A model generated the notes under the pieces. The model had not been told where the DNA came from and ran no database searches. It saw only the letters and a list, made by a program, of their open reading frames with translations. DNA of 9,272 bases, taken from NCBI GenBank assembly GCA_030638325.1, contig DAOWEV010000176.1, forward strand, positions 1 to 9,272, given 5' to 3'. The stretch's first letter is position 1. Every line of letters starts with the position of its first letter. Made by a program: the position numbers and the translations under genes. The DNA comes from Bacteroidales bacterium (lineage in GTDB: Bacteria; Bacteroidota; Bacteroidia; Bacteroidales; JAGOPY01). This document shows, piece by piece, positions 1-6,387 of this stretch.

Positions 1-13
1 GGATAATAAAAAC

Positions 14-159
14 ATTAAATCCGAAATCCTAATATCTAAATCCGAAATAATATCAAATATTCAAATTTTCAATTGCTTAAAACAGTTTATATCATTTGGG
101 TTTAATTCACTTGAATTTGTTTTCCCGATATTTATCGGGATTAGGGTTTCGGATTTAGA
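14..159. repeat. Inverted repeat TCTAAATCCGAAA / TTTCGGATTTAGA
   Basis: The 13-base word at 35-47 is matched by its exact reverse complement at 147-159. A near copy of the left arm in the same orientation begins at about 14 (TTAAATCCGAAATCCTAA). The roughly 100 bases between the arms contain a smaller palindrome at 123-140. The spacing is too long for a simple terminator. It looks like an eroded dispersed repeat. Confidence 0.6.
123..140. repeat. Short palindrome TCCCGATA-TT-TATCGGGA
   Basis: Eight-base arms are separated by two bases (7 bp stem with a 4-base loop in practice). No T-tract follows on either strand and no gene end is close, so a terminator role is not supported. It could be a dispersed palindromic repeat. 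Confidence 0.5.
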
Positions 160-382
160 ATTTCTGCCAAAAAAAACACGAATATCAAAATTAAGATACT
201 AAACAATTTCAAAATTCTAATTTTCCAATGTCTAAAACTATGTTGTTGTATTAATCTTTTCAGTTTTGAATTTTGTACTTCTGTCATTTAAATTTGTTTA
301 GGATTTAGATATTCGAATTTAGTGTTTTATTTAACACTGATGAAATATACGTCACAGCTAAATAATTATCATTGTCCTTTTT

Positions 383-1417
383 TTACCGAAAAATAAATCC
401 ATCTTTCAGCGGATCATCAGGATCGAAATAAAAAGTGCTTTTTCCGGTAATAAAAGCCTTTCCTGAGACCTCAGGAATGACTGCCTGGTAAGGGCCGAAT
501 TCTGTTAACTCTTTCACCCTGACTTGCATAGTGGTTCCCAGGATGCTTTCAATAGTAATGGCCTCCCCTGCCTGCAATTCCTTTTTAGCATAATGCAATG
601 CGGCCCTTGCACTGACGCCCGACCCGGTTGCCGAACGGTCCAGCTCTCCATCGGCAAATATGCAAACATTTCTGCTATGATGGGCCCGGTCATGGGCAGG
701 CCCGGTGAAAATGGTTCCGTATAAAAAACTGAGGTCTTCCTCAAATGGATGTTTAATGTTGAAATTACTCATAACGGCATACTTTATCTTGCGTCCGAGT
801 TCAATGAGCCTGTCATATTCTGCAGGGATCAACTGCAGTCCCAGGTCTTCAGCATGCACCAGGGCATAAAAGGCTCCTCCATAAGCAATGTCAAAGCGGA
901 CACTTCCGGTTCCCGGGACTGTAACTCTTTGATCTGACATCAACACAAATGAAGGCACATTCAGAAAAGAAACCTTCTTTACAATATTGTTTTCACGAAA
1001 TCCTCTGGAGAATATCCTCCCTGCAGGAGCATCAATGATGAGTTCGGGCGCCTTTCCCTCTTTTTCCACCAGTCCTGTATCCAATACCAGTTTGGTCAAT
1101 GCGATAATGGCATGTCCGCACATGGTGCTGTAGCCTTCATTATGCATAAAAAAGACGCCCAGGTCGGCACCTGGTGTTAATGGTTCGGTAAGCACTGCTC
1201 CGTACATATCTGCATGCCCGCGTGGTTCCCACATGGTGGCGGTGCGGATATGATCGTAATGATCCCTGAAGTACCGGCGTTTCTCCAGTATGGTCTTTCC
1301 TTTAATTTCAGGAAGGCCACCGGTAAATACCCTTAACGGTTCTCCCCCCGTGTGCATCTCGATCGTAGTTATCTTTTGCCAATTGTCTGGTGGTTCCCAT
1401 TCCCGGTTTTTAAGCAT
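383..1417 (-). CDS. trans-3-hydroxy-L-proline dehydratase (proline racemase family)
   Basis: A complete 344-residue protein of the proline racemase fold. The N-terminal family motif EMHTGGEPLRV is at residues 20-30. The first catalytic Cys is Cys100 in MCGH. At the site of the second catalytic Cys of true racemases and epimerases (DRSPCGTGT) it reads DRSATGSGVSARAA, placing Thr264 there. A Cys/Thr pair is the established signature of trans-3-hydroxy-L-proline dehydratase (LhpH and human L3HYPDH type), which removes water to give delta1-pyrroline-2-carboxylate and needs no cofactor. The conserved block around residues 238-260 (FTGPAHDRAHHSRN, CIFADGELDRS) is also present. The protein should be cytoplasmic. 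It starts 10 bases after the stop of the truncated cyclodeaminase-family gene, whose intact relatives reduce exactly this product to proline. It is probably co-transcribed with that remnant. Racemase or epimerase activity is unlikely without the second Cys. Substrate is inferred from family knowledge. Confidence 0.82.
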   Translation of the reverse strand: MLKNREWEPPDNWQKITTIEMHTGGEPLRVFTGGLPEIKGKTILEKRRYFRDHYDHIRTATMWEPRGHADMYGAVLTEPLTPGADLGVFFMHNEGYSTMCGHAIIALTKLVLDTGLVEKEGKAPELIIDAPAGRIFSRGFRENNIVKKVSFLNVPSFVLMSDQRVTVPGTGSVRFDIAYGGAFYALVHAEDLGLQLIPAEYDRLIELGRKIKYAVMSNFNIKHPFEEDLSFLYGTIFTGPAHDRAHHSRNVCIFADGELDRSATGSGVSARAALHYAKKELQAGEAITIESILGTTMQVRVKELTEFGPYQAVIPEVSGKAFITGKSTFYFDPDDPLKDGFIFR

Positions 1418-1427
1418 CTTCAGAGAG

Positions 1428-1775
1428 TTATATCAGAGATTTATTTTTGTCCCCAGTCCGGATGGCTGTGACCGTGCCGGCATCCATCAAAGCCAGGGGC
1501 TGGCCCGTTTTGCCATCATTCAGTATCAGGGTTCCGTACAATGATGGTTGTCCCTTCTGAACATTTTCAGGAACCACAGATACCGACTTTGTAATAAAAT
1601 AGTCTTCAGTAAAACAAGGCATAAACAATAAGACTTTGCCTTCATGGTCAATATGAATGCGGTCAGGCTGGTAATAATTTTCCCCTTCTGCCATGATAAA
1701 AGCCCGTTCCACAGCAGCTATGATCTCTGCATGATCAGCCAGGTTCAGGATATCTTCGGAAGACAAAACAAGCAT
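1428..1775 (-). pseudogene. Truncated ornithine cyclodeaminase/mu-crystallin family gene
   Basis: The 115 codons match the N-terminal part of the ornithine cyclodeaminase/mu-crystallin family. The start is normal, with the TKSVSVVPEN segment near residues 62-71 and the conserved DAGTVTAIRTG segment at 98-108. Homology stops abruptly after Gly108, followed by seven unrelated residues (DKNKSLI) and TAA. Family members are usually about 310-330 residues, so the NAD(P)-binding Rossmann domain and the rest of the substrate site are gone. Only 10 bases separate this stop from the next gene, so the missing two thirds are deleted, not frameshifted. Next to a trans-3-hydroxyproline dehydratase, the ancestral protein was most likely a delta1-pyrroline-2-carboxylate reductase (LhpI type). 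The fragment is unlikely to be active. An assembly gap closed wrongly is an alternative. Confidence 0.78.
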
Positions 1776-1801
1776 AGGATATAGATTATTTGTTCAGCTT
1801 A

Positions 1802-1832
1802 TAAATTTATATTGAAAATCAAATCTTTTCAA
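1802..1832 (-). promoter_or_regulatory. Candidate Bacteroidota promoter for the cyclodeaminase remnant/dehydratase pair
   Basis: Read on the minus strand, TTG (1832-1830) is followed by exactly 20 bases and then TAAATTTA (1809-1802). This fits the Bacteroidota primary sigma consensus TTTG-N19-21-TAnnTTTG, except for the final G and the first T. Transcription would begin near 1795, about 20 bases before the start codon at 1775. The region is AT-rich, so chance matches are possible. Confidence 0.4.
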
Positions 1833-1898
1833 GACAGGGATCATTGTATTTATTAAATACTTTTCAACATTTTTTTTCACTATTTAGCAATACCTTTC

Positions 1899-1947
1899 TC
1901 TTCACGCTTCACTCTTCACGCTTCACTCTTCACGCCTCATGCCTCAC
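1899..1947. repeat. 14-bp tandem repeat (TCTTCACGCTTCAC)
   Basis: Two exact copies (1899-1912, 1913-1926) and a third diverged copy (1927-1940) lie head to tail, followed by a partial unit (GCCTCAC, to 1947). The array ends only three bases before the hypD stop at 1951-1953. It forms no obvious hairpin with a U-tract, so it is not a standard terminator. It resembles the simple short-period repeats found behind genes in many Bacteroidota. Confidence 0.75.
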
Positions 1948-1950
1948 AAC

Positions 1951-4314
1951 CTAAAAGCCATCATGCTCCGTACGTCTGATGATCTCCTCCTGTAATTCCT
2001 CAGTCAGGTCATTAAAGTAATCACTGTAACCCGCCACTCTTACGATCAGGTCCTGAAACTTCTCAGGATATTTCATGGCATCCCGCAAAATGCCGGCTGT
2101 AACCACGTTGAATTGTATATGATGGCCATTCATCCTAAAATACCCCCGGATCAGTTTGGCCAGGCTGAAGATGCCCTTTTCATCCTGAAACAGTTGTGGT
2201 GTGAATTTCTGGTTAAGCAGGGTGCCTCCTGTTTTCAGGTGATCTATCTTCGCAGCAGATTTCAGGGCTGCGGTTGGGCCTTTGCGGTCGGATCCCTGGA
2301 ATGGTGAGATCCCTTCCGAGAGCGGCATACCAGCTTTTCTGCCATCTAATGTAGCCCCGATCACACTCCCAAAATATACATGGCTTGTAGTTGGCAGCAT
2401 ATTGATCCTGAAGGTTCCGCCCCGGGGTGTTGGCCTCCCGTTGACAGCCTTATAAAACATATTGAACACGATGACAGACTGTGCATCAGCATAATCATCA
2501 TCATTACCATACTTCGGGGTATGATAGATCAGGTCATTGCGCAATTCCCCATAGCCTTCAAAATTGTGGCTGGCAGCCTGCAATATCTCATCCATCGACA
2601 CTTTCTTTTGATCGAATACATTGTATTTTATTGAAGTTAAGATATCTGCAACACTGCCCAGGCCGACTCCCTGAATATAAGAGGTATTATACCTGGCACC
2701 TCCGGCATTATAGTCCCTTGCGTTTGTAATGCAATCGTCGATCAGCAGGCTCAGGAATGGAGCGGGCATATATTTGGCATAGAGCTTTTCTATGATGTTG
2801 TTTCCCCTGATCTTGATATCGGCAAAGTGTTTTATCTGTTTCTCATAGGCATTTAAAAGTTCGTCAAAGCCATTAAATCCCTTTGGGTTGCCTGTTTCAG
2901 GGCCAAGTTGTTGGCCTGTCCGGGGGTCCTGCCCATTATGCAGAGTGATCTCAAGTATCTTTGTCAGGTTGAAATAACCCGTCAGGATATATGCCTCTGT
3001 GCCAAAAGCGCCGCTTTCAACACATCCGCTGGCACCTCCATTACGGGCATCTTGAATGGATTTTCCCTGTCTCGTCAGCTCTTGCACTATCGCATCGGTA
3101 TTGAAGATGGAGGGCTGTCCAAAACCCGTCTTCACGATCTTCAGTGCCCGGTTGATGAATGCATCAGGGTTTTGCTTACTCAGTTGTATCATAGAGCCTG
3201 GTTGCAGTATCCGCATCTCTTCGACCACATCCAGGATCAGGTAGCTGAGTTCATTGACCGCATCCGTCCCATTCTGTTTCAGCCCTCCCACATTGATCAG
3301 GGTAAAATCAGTATATGTATTGCTTTCTTTAGCCGTTATGCCGATCTTAGGCGGGGCAGGATGGTTGTTGAATTTCACCCAGAAAGCCTGCAACAGCTCT
3401 TTTGCCCGTTCCCGGGTCAGGCTCCCATTTTCCAGCTCTTTTTTAAAAAACGGATACAAATGCTGGTCAAGCCTCCCAGGATTAAACGAATCCCACGGAT
3501 TCAGCTCGGTGATCACACCCACATGGACGAACCAGTAATACTGCAAGGCTTCATGAAAAGTCCGTGGTGCATTCTCAGGTACACGACGACAGATACCGGT
3601 CATCTCCTGCAGTTCTTTTTTTCGGTTTTTATCAAGCTCTGATTCAGCCAAGCTTTCAAGAGTATTTGCATATCGTCTTGCAAATAAGATGATAGCATCA
3701 GCAGTTATCTCCATGGCCATTAACTCTTCTTTTTTGTTTAAAGCTTCAGGGTCGTCAAAGAAATCCAGGCCTTCAAGTGTCTTTCTGATCTGTTCTTTGA
3801 AATCCCTGAATCCCATGCTGTATATTTTATTACCCAGCACTGTGTGGCCGGGTGCCCGCTGCTCCTGAAATTCAGTGAATACACCAGCCTGGTATGCTTG
3901 CAGCCATGCTTCCTCCATATTTGAGAAGATCTTGTCGCGCTGGGTTTTACCGTCCCAGTATGGAATGATCTCATCATGGTATATTCGCCTTGTGTCCTCA
4001 CCGGATTTAAAAGAAACCTTTTGCCGTGAATCAAGGGTTTCAAGGTCTTTCACCGAATGCAGGCATATTTCCGGGTAGGTTGGGGTTGCTTTGGGCTCAG
4101 GCCCCCGCTCTCCCACGATCAGTTCTTCCCTGCCGATCCATATTTTTTTATTTTCCAGAATATATTTAAAGGCCATCGCCCGTTTTACAGGCAATGAGAC
4201 CTTTTGGGCTTCCTTGCTTTTATAAAACCTTGTCAGCAGCACTGCCCTTTCGGCAGATATTTTATTGATAGCTTTCAGGCTTTCTTCACGTAACGACCTG
4301 ATTCGTTCATTCAT
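1951..4314 (-). CDS. Glycyl radical enzyme, trans-4-hydroxy-L-proline dehydratase
   Basis: A complete glycyl radical enzyme. The active-site loop SGCVESGAFG places the thiyl-radical Cys at 431 and the general-base Glu at 433. The glycyl radical motif RVAGYSDYF puts the radical at Gly762, 25 residues from the C-terminus. The GCVE loop marks the dehydratase-type branch and excludes pyruvate formate-lyase, which has adjacent cysteines. Length (787 residues) and both site positions agree within a few residues with the Clostridioides difficile HypD values I recall (789 aa, Cys434, Gly765). HypD dehydrates trans-4-hydroxy-L-proline to pyrroline-5-carboxylate, which ProC then reduces to proline. No proC is in this window. 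An upstream in-frame ATG at 4485 would add 57 residues overlapping the activase gene and lacking family character, so I choose the ATG at 4314. The activating enzyme ends 82 bases upstream. The symbol collides with the unrelated hydrogenase-maturation hypD. Assignment over other GCVE-type dehydratases rests on the length, site positions and hydroxyproline neighbours. Confidence 0.83.
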   Translation of the reverse strand: MNERIRSLREESLKAINKISAERAVLLTRFYKSKEAQKVSLPVKRAMAFKYILENKKIWIGREELIVGERGPEPKATPTYPEICLHSVKDLETLDSRQKVSFKSGEDTRRIYHDEIIPYWDGKTQRDKIFSNMEEAWLQAYQAGVFTEFQEQRAPGHTVLGNKIYSMGFRDFKEQIRKTLEGLDFFDDPEALNKKEELMAMEITADAIILFARRYANTLESLAESELDKNRKKELQEMTGICRRVPENAPRTFHEALQYYWFVHVGVITELNPWDSFNPGRLDQHLYPFFKKELENGSLTRERAKELLQAFWVKFNNHPAPPKIGITAKESNTYTDFTLINVGGLKQNGTDAVNELSYLILDVVEEMRILQPGSMIQLSKQNPDAFINRALKIVKTGFGQPSIFNTDAIVQELTRQGKSIQDARNGGASGCVESGAFGTEAYILTGYFNLTKILEITLHNGQDPRTGQQLGPETGNPKGFNGFDELLNAYEKQIKHFADIKIRGNNIIEKLYAKYMPAPFLSLLIDDCITNARDYNAGGARYNTSYIQGVGLGSVADILTSIKYNVFDQKKVSMDEILQAASHNFEGYGELRNDLIYHTPKYGNDDDYADAQSVIVFNMFYKAVNGRPTPRGGTFRINMLPTTSHVYFGSVIGATLDGRKAGMPLSEGISPFQGSDRKGPTAALKSAAKIDHLKTGGTLLNQKFTPQLFQDEKGIFSLAKLIRGYFRMNGHHIQFNVVTAGILRDAMKYPEKFQDLIVRVAGYSDYFNDLTEELQEEIIRRTEHDGF

Positions 4315-4396
4315 GGTAATATTCTTTTGTGCAACTACTATTTTAGTGGAAATGCGTAAATGCTTAAATGCGATAAATTGCCCCTGTACTTGTTGT

Positions 4397-5188
4397 TTAG
4401 CCTCCAATAGTAACTTTAAATCCATCTGCTTCAAAAAATGATTTGAGGCTCTCCAATCTTTTATTATCAGGTTCAGGAACCTCATTCAGTTGATATTTCA
4501 TTCCCATTCGTTGGTATTTGTTTCTTGCCATAGCATGATACGGAAGCAGGTCAATCCTGTCCAGTCCAAGGTTTTTCAGTAGATATCCCACAGCTTCCAG
4601 GTTGTCTTCATTATCAGTAACACAAGGAATTACAGGGAACCGGATTATGACCTCTTTTTCATTCTGAACCAATAATTTAAGGTTCATTAAAGTCAACTCA
4701 TTTGACACGCCCGTATAGTAAACATGCTGCACATCATCTATCAGTTTGATATCGTACAGGAAAAGATCCGCCAGGGGCATTATTTTTTTGAACGTAGCCG
4801 ATTCCGCATATCCGCATGTGTCAATACAGGTATGGAAGCCTTTATTTTTTAAGCTTTTCAGCAGTGATTCAATGAACTTTGGCTGCATCAATGGCTCCCC
4901 GCCCGACAATGTCACTCCTCCCCCGGATTCATCATAAAATACAGCATCTTTACTAACTTCATCGATAATTTCCTGCTTTGACACCCAGGTGCCAATTGTT
5001 ATATCCTCCAAAAATTGCTCACCATCCAGGATGCGTTTTTTCTCTACCTTATTTACCGTTTCTTCCTGGCTTTCGGGGTTATGACACCACATGCAACGCA
5101 TAGGGCAGCCTTTCAGGAAGACAGTAGTTCGAATTCCTGGTCCATCATGGATGGCATAGCGTTTTATATCATAAACCAAACCTTTCAC
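4397..5188 (-). CDS. Glycyl radical enzyme activating enzyme (radical SAM)
   Basis: A 263-residue radical SAM activase that installs the glycyl radical on the neighbouring dehydratase by cleaving S-adenosylmethionine. Seen in sequence: the N-terminal DIKRYAIHDGPGIRTTVFLKGCP block typical of these activases; the CxxxCxxC cluster motif at Cys28, Cys32 and Cys35; GGEPL at 96-100; and the DIK motif at 146-148. Residues 36-95, where most dehydratase activases carry a ferredoxin-like insert with two CxxCx(2-5)CxxxC cysteine motifs, contain no cysteine, although about 30 extra residues remain there. It therefore resembles pyruvate formate-lyase activase in binding one 4Fe-4S cluster only. The start is GTG (5188-5186), which begins exactly at the conserved family N-terminus. 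Gene order activase-dehydratase on one strand and the 82-base gap suggest one operon. The partner in HypD systems is called HypE, a symbol shared with an unrelated hydrogenase-maturation protein, so I leave it blank. Confidence 0.88.
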   Translation of the reverse strand: MKGLVYDIKRYAIHDGPGIRTTVFLKGCPMRCMWCHNPESQEETVNKVEKKRILDGEQFLEDITIGTWVSKQEIIDEVSKDAVFYDESGGGVTLSGGEPLMQPKFIESLLKSLKNKGFHTCIDTCGYAESATFKKIMPLADLFLYDIKLIDDVQHVYYTGVSNELTLMNLKLLVQNEKEVIIRFPVIPCVTDNEDNLEAVGYLLKNLGLDRIDLLPYHAMARNKYQRMGMKYQLNEVPEPDNKRLESLKSFFEADGFKVTIGG

Positions 5189-5369
5189 AGAAACAAAATT
5201 GAAGATTGAAAGCTGAAAATGGGAAAACAGAGATTATGAATTAAGGTATCATAAACCACAATTCAAAAATCATAAATCAAAAGATCCAACATTCATACAG
5301 GCCTTTACCAAATTTCTTATACATTTTGAGGCGCCAATTAATAGATGACATGATTTGATGATTTTCGGG

Positions 5370-5402
5370 GTAAAGATAGTTATTTTCTTTTTCGAAAACA
5401 AC
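5370..5402 (-). promoter_or_regulatory. Candidate Bacteroidota promoter of the hydroxyproline operon
   Basis: On the minus strand GTTG (5402-5399) is followed by exactly 20 bases and then TATCTTTAC (5378-5370). This fits TTTG-N19-21-TAnnTTTG apart from the first T and the final G. Transcription would start near 5363, giving a leader of about 175 bases before the GTG start at 5188. Confidence 0.5.
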
Positions 5403-5452
5403 TGGGTGTTAGGGTGTTTGTCTTATTATTATTTAGACTAATTCCAGATATG

Positions 5453-5482
5453 GGACTCCATCCTCAAGCGAGGATGGAGTCC
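5453..5482. repeat. Perfect 13-bp-stem hairpin, probable RAYT-associated palindrome
   Basis: GGACTCCATCCTC at 5453-5465 pairs perfectly with its complement at 5470-5482 around an AAGC loop. Five T residues follow on the plus strand, so it has the shape of an intrinsic terminator, but no plus-strand gene precedes it in the window. Its position 84 bases before a REP-associated tyrosine transposase, and a related weaker hairpin just after that gene, favour a REP-type substrate element. Confidence 0.65.
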
Positions 5483-5566
5483 TTTTTATTAACATACCAG
5501 GTATATCCACCATCCTTTCCGATTAATAATAGAATCAAAATCAATTCATGCTATAAATTTATAATT

Positions 5567-6151
5567 ATGCCAAGCAAGAAACTTAAAGCAGCTTTAGTGG
5601 AAAATAAATATTATCATATATTCAACAGGGGGAATAATCATGAACAACTATTTTATAAACAGTATGATTATAGGTTCTTCCTGAAAATTTACTTTCAAAT
5701 GTCAACGGCTGTTATCGACACTTTCACATTTTGTTTGCTTCCCAATCATTTTCATTTTCTGATTAGAGTGAGAGAAAATAGTTGCATCAAAGAAACAGCC
5801 AGTAATCAACTGCGGAAATTATTCATTATCTATGCAATGTACCTGAATAGAAGAATTGGAAGAGACGGTAGCCTCTTCACCAAGAACTTCAGAAGGATTG
5901 AAATCACAAGTAATTCTTATCTGAAAAGATTGATGTTCTATATCCATTTTAACCCTCAAAAACATGGAATGATAAATAATTTTACCGAATACCCCTTTAG
6001 TTCTTATAATCTTTACGCTAAAAGGAGCAGGTCAATTCCGCTCGAAAGAGAAGAAGGCATTGCATGGTTCAACGACTTAGGTGATTTCCTCTATTACCAT
6101 CAATACCTCAAAGATGAATGGATGATCCGTCATCTGATCTTGGAAGATTGA
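5567..6151 (+). CDS. REP-associated tyrosine transposase (Y1, IS200-like fold)
   Basis: A 194-residue single-domain HUH/Y1 nuclease. The N-terminal segment (VENKYYHIFNRGNN, residues 11-24) is typical of the family, and the metal-binding HUH motif is His61-Phe62-His63 within LPNHFHFLIRV. The nucleophile is probably Tyr125 in YIHFNP, the block that precedes the family's NPxxHG...YPFSSY region (129-147). Family members cut and rejoin single-stranded DNA at palindromic REP elements and are usually single-copy domesticated relatives of IS200/IS605 transposases. I chose the ATG at 5567 because the family homology begins there. An upstream ATG at 5414 adds 51 residues encoded across the hairpin. A perfect hairpin lies upstream and a weaker one downstream. 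No IS ends, cargo genes or target duplication are evident. Reading frame and motifs look intact. It sits between two divergently transcribed units and has no visible functional link with them. Confidence 0.85.
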   Translation: MPSKKLKAALVENKYYHIFNRGNNHEQLFYKQYDYRFFLKIYFQMSTAVIDTFTFCLLPNHFHFLIRVRENSCIKETASNQLRKLFIIYAMYLNRRIGRDGSLFTKNFRRIEITSNSYLKRLMFYIHFNPQKHGMINNFTEYPFSSYNLYAKRSRSIPLEREEGIAWFNDLGDFLYYHQYLKDEWMIRHLILED

Positions 6152-6246
6152 ATATTTCTTTGAATTCCCCACAGTCAAATCGAAAAATCTGCATGCCGAG
6201 GTGTGTTTTTAATTTTCAGTTTTGAGATTTTACCCGCCTGCCTTCG

Positions 6247-6274
6247 GACTCTCCTCCAAATGGAGGAAAAAGTC
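6247..6274. repeat. Imperfect hairpin after the RAYT gene
   Basis: An inner stem TCCTCCA/TGGAGGA (6252-6258 with 6261-6267) is enclosed by an outer GACT/AGTC pairing (6247-6250 with 6271-6274), with a 1 by 3 internal loop. It shares the GGACTC opening, a TCCTC core and a GTC end with the stronger hairpin at 5453-5482. It may be a diverged copy of the same palindrome family on the other side of the transposase. Confidence 0.5.
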
Positions 6275-6363
6275 TTGAATCTTCAGGCTACAAACTGCAA
6301 GCTGTGAACTCCTGCTAAAACTAACAACCATCAGCAACCAGAAACCAATCGCAAGAAAATCAC

Positions 6364-6371
6364 TAATTTTG
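6364..6371 (+). promoter_or_regulatory. Bacteroidota -7 element TAATTTTG before miaB
   Basis: TAATTTTGC matches TAnnTTTG exactly and lies 16 bases before the miaB ATG, implying a very short leader of about 10 bases. No good TTTG element is visible 19-21 bases upstream, so only the -7 half is supported. Confidence 0.4.
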
Positions 6372-6387
6372 CAAAAAATTCAGCAGG

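Larger units (their letters stand above)
1..382. other. AT-rich intergenic spacer with degenerate repeats
   Basis: No plausible gene is visible here. The stretch is very AT-rich and built of short related words. TAAATCCGAAAT occurs twice near the left end, an inverted copy lies at 147-159, and another related stretch (GGATTTAGATATTCGAATTTAG) lies at about 301-322. An 8-bp-arm palindrome is at 123-140 and a weak AT-rich hairpin at 321-338. The latter lies about 45 bases past the stop of the minus-strand gene ending at 383 but has no U-tract on that strand. Such repeat-filled spacers are common in environmental Bacteroidota, so I read this as non-coding filler between transcription units. Confidence 0.6.
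5189..5566. other. Intergenic region between the activase gene and the RAYT gene
   Basis: No gene is supported here. The left part (5189-5360) would be a leader of about 175 bases for the minus-strand operon. It holds loosely repeated ATAAA-rich words (TCATAAACCACAATT, AATCATAAATC) and no convincing riboswitch fold that I can see. A likely minus-strand promoter is at 5370-5402. A strong hairpin at 5453-5482 lies before the plus-strand transposase gene. An open frame continues upstream of the transposase start through this hairpin but shows no protein family character. Confidence 0.55.
6152..6387. other. Spacer between RAYT gene and miaB
   Basis: No gene is visible. The stretch holds a second hairpin (6247-6274), then AC-rich filler made of short similar words, and ends in a promoter -7 element just before miaB. 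Confidence 0.5.

Noticed and set aside
321..338. Terminator of the trans-3-hydroxyproline dehydratase gene
   Set aside because: The stem is only 6 bp and AT-rich, with no U-tract following on the minus strand.
383..1417. Proline racemase or 4-hydroxyproline 2-epimerase
   Set aside because: Both need two catalytic cysteines. The second is Thr264 here, as in trans-3-hydroxyproline dehydratases.
2908..3642. Plus-strand 244-codon open frame
   Set aside because: It is antisense to the middle of the glycyl radical enzyme gene, resembles no protein family, and is a by-product of that gene's codon use.
1951..4314. Pyruvate formate-lyase
   Set aside because: The active site is GCVE with a single Cys and a Glu, not the adjacent Cys pair of pyruvate formate-lyase.
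4315..4485. N-terminal extension of the glycyl radical enzyme from an ATG at 4485
   Set aside because: The extra 57 residues overlap the activase gene in another frame and show no family similarity. Starting at 4314 gives 787 residues, the usual size.
5453..5482. Intrinsic terminator on the plus strand
   Set aside because: It has the right shape and a T-tract, but no plus-strand gene lies upstream in the window, and the minus-strand operon has its promoter on this side. A REP-type element next to the RAYT gene is more consistent.
5414..5566. Upstream start for the transposase
   Set aside because: The added 51 residues are translated across a perfect hairpin and do not look like the family N-terminus. 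The ATG at 5567 precedes the recognisable domain.
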